Below, one piece after another: positions 25,227 through 35,288 of a stretch of 64,000 nucleotides of DNA (positions are counted from its first letter, which is position 1; each line of letters begins with the position of its first letter). The DNA lies in contig NZ_CP036263.1 in NCBI RefSeq assembly GCF_007741515.1, positions 992,001-1,056,000 of the forward strand, in the 5' to 3' direction. Source of the stretch: Adhaeretor mobilis (GTDB lineage: Bacteria; Planctomycetota; Planctomycetia; Pirellulales; Lacipirellulaceae). The position numbers and the translations under genes are program-made. The notes beneath the pieces are model-generated. The model was not told the DNA's origin and did no database searches. It was given only the letters and a program-made list of their open reading frames with translations.

Positions 25227-26993
25227 ATGAAGAAACAGATCGCCTACGTACTTCTACTCTCTTGTTGGGGATTGCTTGGAACACCATCCGTTCAAATTGC
25301 TTTCGCGGCCGAAGTCAATCGCGATGCCGTGCCTGCAGTTCCTAATTCCGAGCTCGCTCGCTGGCATAGCGGCCAGGTTTTTTTCGACGGGCAATGGCGG
25401 CATGTTGAACAGGTTCAGCAGTTGGTATCCACCGATTCTCGCTGGCAGGATTACCAACAGCATGTGAATGCTTTAGATGGCAGCATAGAAGCTCATGTGG
25501 ACCTCGCTCACTGGTGCAACCGAAATCGACTCGTTCACGAAGAAAAGTTGCAGTGGCTCTATGTCCTGCAAGCAAACCCGAATCACAGCGGAGCCTTAAA
25601 GGGGCTGCGATTGATACGATACCGGGACCAACTCTACTCCCTCGATCACGTTGACCAGCTCAAGCAACAAGAGAAAGCAGCCGAAGAATCGTACCAGAAA
25701 TTCAAGCCATTGCTGTTGGCTCTTCGGCGATCTGCCAAATCTGGAAGCAAGTCCCAGCGTGAGGCAGCTTTCGCACAACTTGCCGCAGTCTCCGATCCGA
25801 CGGCCATTCCCGCCTTGATGGAAGTTGCAAAGCTGAAATTCGGCAGGGCAGATAGTCCACCTAGTCGAGATGTAGGCAACAAGGCAAACTCGTTTCAACT
25901 GGAGTTGCAGCAGGCGGCAATCACCTCACTGCGTAACATCAGCTCGCATGAAGCAACGCTGAAACTTGTCGAAATCGCAGTCCTGTCGCCCTTTAGACAG
26001 ATACGTTGCTTAGCAGCAGAGTCGTTGATTCCGCACAAGAAAACTAGTTACATGCCTCTTTTGATGACCAGCTTAACAGCTCCTCTAGAAGCTGACATCG
26101 GCATACAGGTTTCACCAAACGGAATGCTCCTGCTCTCTGAGCACATCGCAGAAGTTGGACCAGAAGCGGAATGGGTTACGATTCGCGACAGCAATTACTT
26201 CAGCAGAACGTACTTCGCCAGACAACAAAAAGTTGCGGTGAATCATAACGTAAATCGGAGCAATGCACTTGCGAGAGCCCAACAGACACAACGTAAAGTG
26301 GCAGCGACCAACTACTCCAGGCATCAATGGAATACTCGCATAGATGAAGTATTGCAAACTACTACCGGCCAGTCTGTGAGCAACGTTCCCCAAGATTGGT
26401 GGGACTACTGGAAAGACTACAACGAGCTTGCTTATCCGGAGGAGACTCCCACTTACGTATCCAGCCAATACGAGAGCTATGATCAATGTAATTTGTCACT
26501 GTCTTGCTTTGCGGCGGGCACTCCGGTTTGGACGTTAAAGGGGCCCACCCCCATCGAGTGGATCCAGGTGGGGGATCTTGTTCTCAGTCAAGATCCGGCC
26601 ACGGGCTGCCTCGATTATCGACCTGTCATGCATACCACCGTGAGGCCACCCAGTCCGTCCATAAATCTTAAGCTGGAAGACGAAACGATCGTCTCGACTC
26701 GGGGGCATCGTTTTTGGGTAATTGGCGAGGGCTGGCGTATGGCTAAACATCTCAACGCCGGTGATCGGCTACACGGGGCCGACTTACGCTCAAGCCTTGA
26801 AATGGCCGTCGAAGGTTCAGAAGTAGAAGCCTTTAATTTGGTGGTCGGCGAGTATCACACCTACTTCGTTGGCAATAGTCGACTTTTAGTTCACGACAAC
26901 GGCTGCCCCAGTGCCGTCCGAGCGATCGCTCCTGGCATCAAATCGGATTCCATTGTAGCAGCGGTAAACCAAAGAGCTGCCCCTCAGCATTAG
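25227..26993 (+). CDS. Exported HEAT-like repeat protein with C-terminal Hint domain
   Basis: 588 residues. A signal peptide (KKQIAYVLLLSCWGLLGTPS ... AFAA) is followed by a helical N-terminal part (about 35-150) and HEAT-like helices (about 160-300: REAAFAQLAAVSDPTAIPAL, then LKLVEIAVLSPFRQIRCLAA). The C-terminus from Cys427 is a Hint domain of the polymorphic-toxin type: CFAAGTPVWTLKGPTPIEWI, QVGDLVLSQDPATG, STRGHRFW (His494), LNAGDRLHG, VEAFNLVVGEYHTYFVGNSR, LLVHDNGC (Asn558-Gly559-Cys560). The nucleophile Cys, block-B His and terminal Asn are all present, so self-cleavage is possible. Only 29 residues follow the VHDNG end, with no toxin domain. No immunity-like gene follows; 27.0-27.25 kb is empty. 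Confidence 0.85.
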   Translation: MKKQIAYVLLLSCWGLLGTPSVQIAFAAEVNRDAVPAVPNSELARWHSGQVFFDGQWRHVEQVQQLVSTDSRWQDYQQHVNALDGSIEAHVDLAHWCNRNRLVHEEKLQWLYVLQANPNHSGALKGLRLIRYRDQLYSLDHVDQLKQQEKAAEESYQKFKPLLLALRRSAKSGSKSQREAAFAQLAAVSDPTAIPALMEVAKLKFGRADSPPSRDVGNKANSFQLELQQAAITSLRNISSHEATLKLVEIAVLSPFRQIRCLAAESLIPHKKTSYMPLLMTSLTAPLEADIGIQVSPNGMLLLSEHIAEVGPEAEWVTIRDSNYFSRTYFARQQKVAVNHNVNRSNALARAQQTQRKVAATNYSRHQWNTRIDEVLQTTTGQSVSNVPQDWWDYWKDYNELAYPEETPTYVSSQYESYDQCNLSLSCFAAGTPVWTLKGPTPIEWIQVGDLVLSQDPATGCLDYRPVMHTTVRPPSPSINLKLEDETIVSTRGHRFWVIGEGWRMAKHLNAGDRLHGADLRSSLEMAVEGSEVEAFNLVVGEYHTYFVGNSRLLVHDNGCPSAVRAIAPGIKSDSIVAAVNQRAAPQH

Positions 26994-27249
26994 GCAGAAA
27001 AGGTGTGCTGGTGGCTAGATTCACTCGGCCAAGCATCTGCACTCAGTGTGTCTTGAAGCGATGTTGTTGAACTGCATTTCTCATGGCAGTCGCTGTGGCG
27101 AACCCAACTGCGTCACCCCACAGAGTCGAACTTTTTGAGATTCACGAGAAATGTGGCGGCAAGCTAGCGGAGATTCCAGTGACGGTTTTTCGTGCCTTGG
27201 TTCGCTTTCACCCAGAGACAGGGCAAGCCCCGAGAAGGATTGGCAAACT

Positions 27250-28602
27250 CTAATGGTCGAGCTGCTTTTGCAACGCCTCGACCGCTTTTTCGAGCATGCG
27301 ATCAGAGTAGTCCTCGGGCAGTTTGCCATCTTTGAGGTCGAGCTCTTTGAAGAGTCGCTCGTTTCCGTCCTGCACGTTCTTGCTCTCTACGCTACCGCCA
27401 GGCACATCGCGACGACTGCGATAGAGCCGCCAAGTGAGATACTCTTTCTCGTCAAGATCCACTTCCATGCCAGAATCGGGGAACACGCCCCACTGGTCGG
27501 TTTCCTTGGCGCCTGTCATGCGATGAATGTTCTTCTCGCTGGGGCGCCAGAAACTTGCTGAGGTGAGTTTCAACAGGCTGCGGCCCGATTCAAGTCGCAT
27601 GACCCGTTGCACGGTGCCCTTGCCGTAGGAACGTTCGCCCACGATGATCGCGCGGTGATAGTCCTGCAAGCAAGCAGCCACGATCTCGCTGGCGCTAGCA
27701 CTGTTGTGATTGATCAGCACGGCAAGCGGCAAATCGCGGTACGCACCTTCGTACTCGGACACATACTTCTCGCGAGTCTTTTCATCGCGATCGCGCGTGG
27801 TGACGATGGTTGCCCCGACAGGCAGAAACATGTCACAGATCGACACGGCGGCGTCGAGTGCGCCGCCGTAGTCGTCTCGCAAGTCGAGAATCAGCCCGCG
27901 AACGTTCTCCTTTTCGAGTTCCCCGAGGACTTCGCGCAGTTCGTCGACAGTCTTCTCGCCGAACTTAATGATGCGCACGTATCCCAAGTTGGGATGCCCG
28001 GGGAGGTGATAGCTCCATTTGCCGTCTTCGCTGGGCAGATCGCCAAGGATGGAGGGCACCATGATGATGTCCCGCAGCAACGTGACTTCCGTTTTCTCCT
28101 CTTCGTCGGCGTGAATAACTGTGAGGACGACGGACTTACCTTTCGGGCCGCGCACTAAAGTGACAATTTCCTCGAGCGGAACGTCGGCAGTATTCTTCCC
28201 GTCGATTGCCACGATGCGATCCCCCGAGCGAATATCCGAAGCAAACGCCGGCGTGCCCGGCTCCGGAGGGCCGATGACCGTTGGGTAGGACGGCTCGCCG
28301 AGCACTCGCAAGCGAATGCCCACGCCGCCGAATTCTTGGGAGATTTCTTCGCGAAAGGTGTCTGAGCGTCTCGCCTCCACAAATTGCGAGTGCTCGTCGC
28401 CATAGCGTTCGAGAACCTTGATCATGCCTTGCATGGCACCATCGAACAGTTCCTCATCAGGCGGTTGTTCCAGCGCCCAGCGATCGATCACCGAGAAACC
28501 GGCAGCCATGTATCGAGCGTACGGATTCTGCTCCGCCCGCACGTAGCAGGCGTAACAGACCAAGGCGGCACCGATCAGGACGAGGAAATTGCGATGTGAC
28601 AT
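27250..28602 (-). CDS. S41-family C-terminal processing protease with PDZ domain
   Basis: 450 residues with an N-terminal signal anchor (NFLVLIGAALVCYACYV). The order is a CtpA-type helical N-region, a PDZ domain (about 100-185: PAFASDIRSGDRIVAIDGKN with GGVGIRL before it), and the peptidase core: LGYVRIIKFGEKTVDELREV, GLILDLRDDYGGALDAAVSI, INHNSASASEIVAACLQDYH with the catalytic Ser in SASAS, and IIVGERSYGKGTVQ with the Lys of the Ser-Lys dyad. It cleaves C-termini of periplasmic proteins. It begins 15 bases after the transaldolase stop, and its AGGAA ribosome site overlaps that stop region, so the two genes form one transcript. Confidence 0.92.
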   Translation of the reverse strand: MSHRNFLVLIGAALVCYACYVRAEQNPYARYMAAGFSVIDRWALEQPPDEELFDGAMQGMIKVLERYGDEHSQFVEARRSDTFREEISQEFGGVGIRLRVLGEPSYPTVIGPPEPGTPAFASDIRSGDRIVAIDGKNTADVPLEEIVTLVRGPKGKSVVLTVIHADEEEKTEVTLLRDIIMVPSILGDLPSEDGKWSYHLPGHPNLGYVRIIKFGEKTVDELREVLGELEKENVRGLILDLRDDYGGALDAAVSICDMFLPVGATIVTTRDRDEKTREKYVSEYEGAYRDLPLAVLINHNSASASEIVAACLQDYHRAIIVGERSYGKGTVQRVMRLESGRSLLKLTSASFWRPSEKNIHRMTGAKETDQWGVFPDSGMEVDLDEKEYLTWRLYRSRRDVPGGSVESKNVQDGNERLFKELDLKDGKLPEDYSDRMLEKAVEALQKQLDH

Positions 28603-28617
28603 GCTAGCAAGAGATTC

Positions 28618-29673
28618 CTAAACCTCGGCCCCACTTTTGCGTTTCTCAGCAACCAATGCTAACAGCGCTTGTTGCGGATCGACGAACTTCTGCACGCCTT
28701 CGCGCATCAGCGTTTCTTGTAGCTGGTCGAGATCTACTTTCGCCGCGATTTCTTCCACGATTGCCTTCTCGGGCATTTGATCGACTGTGCGGGGGAAGTC
28801 CATACCGCTCTCCGCAACCGCTTCGTTGGTCGCGGGCGGATTGGTTTGAATGCCGCTGCCCACAAGTGCTGCTACGTACTTCCATGCGGGGTCGCCGTCG
28901 AGTTTGGCCCCTGTGCTTGCGAATACAATCTCCTGCTCAAGTGGCGTCGGGTTCTTTGACCAGAATGCTTCGTTGGCTTGCCACATCTGTTTGACGTTCA
29001 CTAAGCCGACCTGTCCTTGGGCGTTGCTAGATAGATCGGGCACTTGCTGTTGGGTGTACACATCTACGCGAGAAATGAAAATGCTGTACACGCTCTTAAA
29101 GCCGTCGAGCGAATCACGCCGTTGTGCGCCCCGCCAGATGGCGTCGCGTGCCTGTTCATATTGTTGCTGCGTGAAGATCAGCGTGACGTTGAGCGTCACC
29201 CCGCGTGTTGCTAGTTCCTCCAACGCTGCGAGCCCGGCGGGCGTTGCCGGTACTTTAATCATGCGATTGTCGTGCCCTTGGGACCACTTGGTGCCCAGTT
29301 CGATGTATTGCGAGACTCGCTCGTCATGGGGCAAATCCTGCTTCGGGTCTTCTAGAAGTGGATCGAGCTCGAAGCTCACGTAGCCATCATTGCCGCCAGT
29401 TTCTTTCCAAACGGGATGGAAGACTTCTTGGGCCGCGGAAACCACTTGGTCGGTCAGCGCCCAAGCCGCTACTTCGTTAGTGCTATCACCGGAAAGCTGT
29501 TTCGCCAACTGCTGGTCGTAACGGCCGGTCTTGATGAGATTGCTAATAATAATTGGGTTGGACGTCGCTCCGGTGGCTCCCTGTGCGCGATTGGATAGCA
29601 CGAGATCGGGGTCCACGGAGTCAAGCCACAGTTTAGTGCCAGCATCGATAATCGATTTCAACGGGTTGGGCAT
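28618..29673 (-). CDS. tal: Transaldolase
   Basis: 351 residues from the ATG at 29673, which follows GAAGG about ten bases upstream; a start at 29700 would add nine unconserved residues. It is of the longer type seen in cyanobacteria and actinobacteria. Early motif: [13 protein letters not shown], then [20 protein letters not shown]. The Schiff-base Lys lies in [20 protein letters not shown], followed by [20 protein letters not shown]. It moves a dihydroxyacetone unit between sugar phosphates in the non-oxidative pentose phosphate pathway, in the cytoplasm. It is the first gene of a two-gene unit with the S41 protease; the pairing has no obvious metabolic logic. Confidence 0.92.
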   Translation of the reverse strand: MPNPLKSIIDAGTKLWLDSVDPDLVLSNRAQGATGATSNPIIISNLIKTGRYDQQLAKQLSGDSTNEVAAWALTDQVVSAAQEVFHPVWKETGGNDGYVSFELDPLLEDPKQDLPHDERVSQYIELGTKWSQGHDNRMIKVPATPAGLAALEELATRGVTLNVTLIFTQQQYEQARDAIWRGAQRRDSLDGFKSVYSIFISRVDVYTQQQVPDLSSNAQGQVGLVNVKQMWQANEAFWSKNPTPLEQEIVFASTGAKLDGDPAWKYVAALVGSGIQTNPPATNEAVAESGMDFPRTVDQMPEKAIVEEIAAKVDLDQLQETLMREGVQKFVDPQQALLALVAEKRKSGAEV

Positions 29674-30039
29674 AGGTATTTGCCTTCTAATGGGGGCCAC
29701 TTGAAGGAGGCCATCTACGGGAAGTGATCGAACCAGGGGAAACTGGGCATGCCCTGGCGACCGGCAGTATAGGGCTTTTCGCCGCGGATTTCTCGTTGAT
29801 TGGGAGTAGAAGTTGGCAGTTAGGTATCGGAGTGAGCGAGAACTCTTCAGGGGTTTTGGGCGAAATTCGTTGAGTTTATGGCCTGGCGATGAGTTTGCCG
29901 CTTGGTTGGATTACTACGAATTTACGGAATCTGCTGGTTATTCCTATACCGCGGGCTCACTGAGGACGATGAATCCCTTTGAAGCCACCGGCGTAATCTG
30001 CGCCGTGGGGGGAAACCCGTTGTGAGGGGAAATAGACCA

Positions 30040-31362
30040 GTGAAAAACAACATTGCATTCGCGATTATAACGACCTTTAGTTTGGCTGCCTGCCAGGCGC
30101 TGGCCCAGAGCGGGGAAGAAATGCCGCTCGAGGCCCTGCCACCGGGGCTCGAACTCTCCGATTCAGAAGTGCCTTTCGATGGGCAGCTTGATTCTGGTCC
30201 GCTCACACCGGACGTGATACCAGCACCAACCAACGAGCTGTCACCTTTTAGCACGAGCGGCAGCTCTACGGAAGACGACGCCATCGCACCATTCGTTCCT
30301 GGCGCAAACATGCGAGAGTATGGCTGCGAACCAGCATTGCTGGAAAGCACCGGCACCTGGCTTCGCCGCGGCTTCTGGTACGCCCAGGCTGACATGGTGA
30401 TTCTCAATCGCACGTGGGAGCGCAAGGGCCTGCTCTTGGCTACCGATGCAACGTTACTTCAAGGCGCACCTGGTTTAAACGGCATTCGCGCAGGAAACGA
30501 CTTGAATATTGATGGTAACAAACCAGGAGCCGATGGTACCTTTCGCCTGACTCTAGGTAGATTTCTCTTCAGGGATGAGGCCAATCGCGACCACACCACA
30601 GAGTTTAGCTGGTGGGGCGACGGGCATTGGAATCAAGAGGCCAGAGTTGCGGCAGGTCAGAATGCAACTGCCGGTTTGCAAGTGAGCAATTTCATCGACC
30701 GCCTGAACACTTCGTTCGACGGGGCTTCGGACATGCGGTTTGTGTACGAGAGTCATATGGATAGCTTTGAATGGAACTATCACGTCAAGCAGCGCATGTC
30801 ACGAGATCGCATGGAAATGCAGCCCAGCGGTCAATGGGTTCGCAAAGCCCATAATTCAGTGACCTACTCCTACCTTGCTGGCCTCAGATTTATCAACCAC
30901 CGCGAAGCACTCGACTGGACTGCAAACGACATTCCAGCAGGAGGTGGCCTGACGGAAGACGGCAAATACTTTGTGACGACTGATAACAACCTGCTCGGCA
31001 CACAAGTTGGTGGTACTGCAGCCATAGAACGCGATCGTTGGAGTCTGGAAGTACTAGGCAAGATCGGCGGCTATTGGAACGCCATGGATACGAATTCGCT
31101 GTTCAATGTGGGGGCCGTCGCATCCAACCAAGCCAACGGCGAGGAGGACACACTTTCTACTGTCGGCGAGGCGAGGCTCATCGGACGCTGGCACTTGCGA
31201 CCGAACCTCTCAATTCGTGCAGGTATAGAGCTGCTTTGGATCGACTCCATCGCGCTAGCACCGCAACAACTCAACTTTATTCAATCGGCCAACTTGCCGA
31301 TTGCTGAGTCGGGTGATAGCGTTTACATGGGAACCTCGTTTGGGTTGGAAAGCTACTGGTAA
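30040..31362 (+). CDS. BBP7-family outer-membrane beta-barrel protein
   Basis: 440 residues starting at the GTG at 30040, with GAGGGG about ten bases upstream; an earlier GTG at 30022 overlaps that site. A signal peptide (KNNIAFAIITTFSLAACQAL) leads to a Pro/Ser-rich linker, then WLRRGFWYAQADMVILNRTW, which is the planctomycete BBP7 opening. Further alternate strands follow: DGTFRLTLGRFLFRDEANRD, HNSVTYSYLAGLRFINHREA, GTQVGGTAAIERDRWSLEVL, GKIGGYWNAMDTNSLFN, and an aromatic C-terminal end (GTSFGLESYW). BBP7 is found in planctomycetes and proposed to be a surface barrel; its cargo is unknown. The 316 bases between this gene and the MMPL transporter show no gene. Confidence 0.85.
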   Translation: MKNNIAFAIITTFSLAACQALAQSGEEMPLEALPPGLELSDSEVPFDGQLDSGPLTPDVIPAPTNELSPFSTSGSSTEDDAIAPFVPGANMREYGCEPALLESTGTWLRRGFWYAQADMVILNRTWERKGLLLATDATLLQGAPGLNGIRAGNDLNIDGNKPGADGTFRLTLGRFLFRDEANRDHTTEFSWWGDGHWNQEARVAAGQNATAGLQVSNFIDRLNTSFDGASDMRFVYESHMDSFEWNYHVKQRMSRDRMEMQPSGQWVRKAHNSVTYSYLAGLRFINHREALDWTANDIPAGGGLTEDGKYFVTTDNNLLGTQVGGTAAIERDRWSLEVLGKIGGYWNAMDTNSLFNVGAVASNQANGEEDTLSTVGEARLIGRWHLRPNLSIRAGIELLWIDSIALAPQQLNFIQSANLPIAESGDSVYMGTSFGLESYW

Positions 31363-31678
31363 GCTAGGGTGGTGCCACGCAGACACCGGCAACTCCCTGA
31401 GCAGGGGGGGCAAGCTCGGCTCGTAGAGCCTCGGCAATCGCTACGACCGGCAACTTGGGGCCCCGAATAGCGCCTTCCCACCTCGCCTACTCTGCTGAGT
31501 CGGCGTAGACTCAGTACTCAATTCCCGCTAGCCTTGACTTTAGAGCAGCACGGAAATCGTGCCAGCAGGTCATGGAGGCTTGTTGGGTATCTCGCGATAG
31601 CAGGTCGATGCCCCAGCCCTATGTGGGCAGGGTGTCCCTCTTCGGCTGCTTCTCACAGGCGCAACCGCGTTTCCACAG

Positions 31679-34600
31679 ATGAAGCAACCGTCGTTCCTGG
31701 CTCGTAAGACGCTGGGTCAGCCCAATTACTTTCTCATTGCAATGGCCGTAGCGTTCCTTGTGGCGCTCATGCCTCGTGGTGCGCGGTTGGCAATCGAAAG
31801 CAACAACAACAATGCAGCCGATTGGCTCCCGAGTAATTACTCGGAGTCGGTTGATCTGCGGTGGTTTCGCGACCACTTTGTGGGCCAACAATTTGCCCTG
31901 GTGAGCTGGGATGGTTGCACTCTTGGCAATCCAGAGAAGCTTAACTTCTTCGTGAAGAAGCTGCTCGCCAGAAAAGAAGCCATTGATGTCGCCGATCCGC
32001 ACAGCAAAATGGCCGAACGGCCCTTTTGGTATGAAAGTGTACTCACCGGGCCAAGCGTTTTGGACCAAATGTCGGGCCCCGACGCAGGTATTCCCTACGG
32101 CATAGCTTGCAAGCGTCTTGAAGGAGCTCTCGTTGGCCCGAAAAAGGTCGACGCATCGGGCAAGAAACTTGGCAACGAATCGCGAACCACCTGCGCAGTG
32201 GTCTTCCTCTCCTCGGAAGCGACTCGCGACAATCGTACGATGCGCCAAGCAATCGAGGGCATTACCGCAACGCTCGTCAACGATTGCGCGATCCCTGAAG
32301 AGCAGATCCGGATGGGCGGGCCGCCCGTAGACAACATTCAAATTGATATCGAGGGCGAACGCACCCTCATTCGGCTAGCTGGTCTTTCCGGAATCGTGGG
32401 CTTGCTGCTCTCCTATTGGTGCTTCCGCAGCATCAAGCTTACAAGTATTGTGTTCACCGTGGGCGTGATTAGTGCAGGCATGAGCCTAGCGATTGTGTTC
32501 TACTTTGGTATCGCAGAGGTGTGGCTCTTTGGTATGCCTAAAGCGAGGCTGGGCACAGTCGACGCGATTCTCATGTCGATGCCTGCGGTGGTCTACGTGC
32601 TGGGACTTTCCGGGGCGATTCACACGGTCAATTACTACCGCGATGCACGCCGCGAAGCAGGACTTCATGGTGCCGCTGAGTCTGCTGTGAAAATGGGGTG
32701 GGGACCTTGCCTGCTGGCAGCTCTCACCACCGCTGTCGGACTTGGTTCTCTCTACACGAGCGACATCCTACCGATCAAGAAATTCGGCATGTTCAGTGGC
32801 ATCGCCGTGTTAGGTACGGTCGGTGTGCTCTTTACGGTGCTACCAGTGTTCTTGCATCGCTTCCCGATCAGCGACGACTTGGTCCGACGTCAATCGGGCG
32901 GCAAGCATGGTGGGCACTTGCCCAGCTGGGCCCAACGTGTCTTCGGGGTGGTGATCAATCACAATGTTGCCGTAGTCGCTATGTGGCTGGCCGTGATGGC
33001 CGGTGTGGGCTTTGGCATGACCAAAATTGGCACTTCGGTGCAGCTGCTCAAGCTGCTGGATGAGGATGCCGATCTCATTCACGACTACGCGTGGTTGGAA
33101 GAGAATCTTGGCAATCTTGTGCCGATGGAAGTCGTGCTCACGATTCCTGAGGAACGCACCGCCGAACCGGGGGAAGCGCCTGATGCTGATGGAATGCAGT
33201 ATCGTCTGACCATGGTGGATCGCATCGCACTCACGCGCATGATTCAAGAGCGTATCGAAGCTCTGGACGAAGTGAGTCGCTCGCTTTCGCTTGCAACGTT
33301 TGCACCAAAACAAAGTAATTCGGGCTTGGCTGTATTGGACGGGTCGGTCGACTCAACGACGAATCGCCGCCTGACAGACCTTCGCGACGAGCTTCGCAAC
33401 GGCGACTACCTCCGCTTTGAGAAATCGCCTACCACGGACGCCGCGGGCAACCAGGTCATCGATCGCGAACTCTGGAGAGTGAGCGCTCGCGTGGCAGCGC
33501 TGTCCGATGGGGACGAAGGTGTCGATTACGGACTGTTCGTCAATGATCTCAAAAAGGCGGTCGATCCCGTACTGTTTGCTCTCGACCAGCGTGATGTCAT
33601 TGTTCGCGAACTTGCCAAACGCGAGAAATCGATTCGCGGCAGCAAGTTCGTCATGCTCTATCGCTCCAATGAAGAGGATACCAAGCTCACCAAAGATTCC
33701 CAGGAAGCGGTGCTCAGAGAGCTATTGCTCTCCAGCGGGGCGGATGCTGGTCGCGGTGGCGTGATCTCGTTCAACTTGGCAAAATTCGACAGACCCGGGC
33801 GTGGCAGCGCAGAAGAAGACAACGCCTATCGCGATGCCGCCATCAACCGGCTCATGGAGGAATACGACGCATTGATCCTTGTGTCTGCAGGCAGCGATCC
33901 CACAGCGCGGCAGATGGCCGCCGGCGGGCTCCCGATTATCGACGTTAGTAATTCACCGCTTCTCAGCCAATCGGCTAGCATTTCGGCAGCGAAGCCGCTT
34001 TTGAAAACCGACCTGCCACGTCCCATCCGCGCTGTATTCACCGGCATGGTACCTGTCGTCTATAAGACACAGCGGCAGCTGCTCAAGAGCTTACGCGAAA
34101 GCATTGGTTGGGCAACCTTGCTGATTGCGGGCGTCATGATGGTGGTGTTGCGCAGCCCCATGGCGGGGCTCATCTCGATGATTCCCAATGTTTTCCCAAT
34201 CGTCATGGTGTTTGGCGCGCTTGGCTGGCTGGGCATTAAGGTGGACATCGGCATCATGATGACTGCCAGCGTCGCCCTTGGCGTAGCAGTGGACGATACG
34301 GTTCACTTCCTCACGTGGTTCCGGCGCGGAGTTGCGCAGGGGCTCGATCGCAAACAGTCGGCTGTGCTTGCTTACGAACGGTGCGCTACAGCCATGTTGC
34401 AAACCACGCTCATTGGTGGGCTGGGGCTGGCCGTGTTCGCCACGAGTTCATTCACGCCGACGCAACAGTTTGGTTACCTCATGATCACGATGCTGGGGAC
34501 CGCTCTCGTAGGCGACTTGCTGCTGCTTCCAGCAATTCTCACCAGTCCGCTCGGGCGATTTTTCGGTGGAAAAGCCTCGCCGGAAGCTCACATAGACTGG

Positions 34601-34888
34601 AGCTCCATGGAGGCTAGCGTTCACGATGATGGTGGTCTTGATGGTGACCAGGACCGGGACCAGGGCGACTGGCCACAGAGTGATTCCGCAGACGAGCCTG
34701 ATTCGCGAACGATTGCCACTGAGCAACCCGTCGGCTCGCCCACCGCCGCTGAGAGAGTCGAAAGCCCTGCAACCGGCAATACGGCGAGCTCCAGCATTGA
34801 GGAAGATCGTCACTCGATCAAGCATGGACCTCATGCCGAGTTGCATGCCAAACTCCGCCGCTTGCGACGCGAGTCTTCGGATCGGTAG
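31679..34888 (+). CDS. MMPL/RND-family transporter
   Basis: 1069 residues. Two halves, each with a transmembrane helix, a periplasmic domain and a five-helix bundle. The first bundle begins LIRLAGLSGIVGLLLSYWCF; the conserved helix-4 region is RLGTVDAILMSMPAVVYVLG. The second bundle has RESIGWATLLIAGVMMVVLR, IPNVFPIVMVFGALGWLGIK and DIGIMMTASVALGVAVDDTV, where the VDDT acidic pair is the proton-relay site of this class (hopanoid/patched type). The C-terminal 100 residues are soluble, acidic and Gly/Asp/Ser-rich, beyond usual family length. It probably exports lipid or a hydrophobic compound using the proton gradient. Ribosome site is weak; the first ATG is used. Confidence 0.88.
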   Translation: MKQPSFLARKTLGQPNYFLIAMAVAFLVALMPRGARLAIESNNNNAADWLPSNYSESVDLRWFRDHFVGQQFALVSWDGCTLGNPEKLNFFVKKLLARKEAIDVADPHSKMAERPFWYESVLTGPSVLDQMSGPDAGIPYGIACKRLEGALVGPKKVDASGKKLGNESRTTCAVVFLSSEATRDNRTMRQAIEGITATLVNDCAIPEEQIRMGGPPVDNIQIDIEGERTLIRLAGLSGIVGLLLSYWCFRSIKLTSIVFTVGVISAGMSLAIVFYFGIAEVWLFGMPKARLGTVDAILMSMPAVVYVLGLSGAIHTVNYYRDARREAGLHGAAESAVKMGWGPCLLAALTTAVGLGSLYTSDILPIKKFGMFSGIAVLGTVGVLFTVLPVFLHRFPISDDLVRRQSGGKHGGHLPSWAQRVFGVVINHNVAVVAMWLAVMAGVGFGMTKIGTSVQLLKLLDEDADLIHDYAWLEENLGNLVPMEVVLTIPEERTAEPGEAPDADGMQYRLTMVDRIALTRMIQERIEALDEVSRSLSLATFAPKQSNSGLAVLDGSVDSTTNRRLTDLRDELRNGDYLRFEKSPTTDAAGNQVIDRELWRVSARVAALSDGDEGVDYGLFVNDLKKAVDPVLFALDQRDVIVRELAKREKSIRGSKFVMLYRSNEEDTKLTKDSQEAVLRELLLSSGADAGRGGVISFNLAKFDRPGRGSAEEDNAYRDAAINRLMEEYDALILVSAGSDPTARQMAAGGLPIIDVSNSPLLSQSASISAAKPLLKTDLPRPIRAVFTGMVPVVYKTQRQLLKSLRESIGWATLLIAGVMMVVLRSPMAGLISMIPNVFPIVMVFGALGWLGIKVDIGIMMTASVALGVAVDDTVHFLTWFRRGVAQGLDRKQSAVLAYERCATAMLQTTLIGGLGLAVFATSSFTPTQQFGYLMITMLGTALVGDLLLLPAILTSPLGRFFGGKASPEAHIDWSSMEASVHDDGGLDGDQDRDQGDWPQSDSADEPDSRTIATEQPVGSPTAAERVESPATGNTASSSIEEDRHSIKHGPHAELHAKLRRLRRESSDR

Positions 34889-35288
34889 CTCTCAATGAGG
34901 TCATCCCGAAGGAGCCACGAGGCGACTAAGGAATCAAGCTCAAATTCGGCTTCGTTGTAGCGATCTTTTTACGCTTACCAGCTCGCGAGCTAAGCCTCGC
35001 CTAGTTATTGAGAATGCTTCAGCATCTCAGGATAGGCTCTAGAAGTCAAGAAAAGTGGCCCGGTTGCTGATGCTTGGTCGAAATCTCACGAGATCGCCAA
35101 GTCAGTTCTCCTACCTCGCAAACGCAGCGTCTCGTCGGCCTTCGGTCGCTGTGTTAGAATGAGCGGCTCAACGTACACTACTTGTCGTGAGCCAGATGCC
35201 TGATTTCAAGGCAGTTGCCACGAGCACAAACATAGCAGCGCCTTCACCTAGCAGCGCTCTCACCCAACAAAGACAGGTCTACTTTTCC
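34889..35288. other. Intergenic region before the SEC-C/TPR gene
   Basis: 400 bases. The downstream gene's frame is open back to a GTG at 35187, but that 34-residue extension is Ser/Thr/Ala-rich without conservation marks, so I count it as leader. No clear terminator with T-run follows the MMPL gene. Confidence 0.35.

Noticed and set aside
29813-30025. 70-codon frame with a TTG start that overlaps the start region of the BBP7 gene
   Set aside because: Composition is not protein-like, the signal-peptide gene behind it has its own ribosome site, and no motif is seen.
31619-32341. Minus-strand frame of 240 codons antisense to the MMPL gene
   Set aside because: It overlaps the well-supported transporter gene and has no recognisable domain.
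32840-33313. Minus-strand frame of 157 codons, His-rich, in the MMPL gene
   Set aside because: Mirror frame of the transporter gene without ribosome site.
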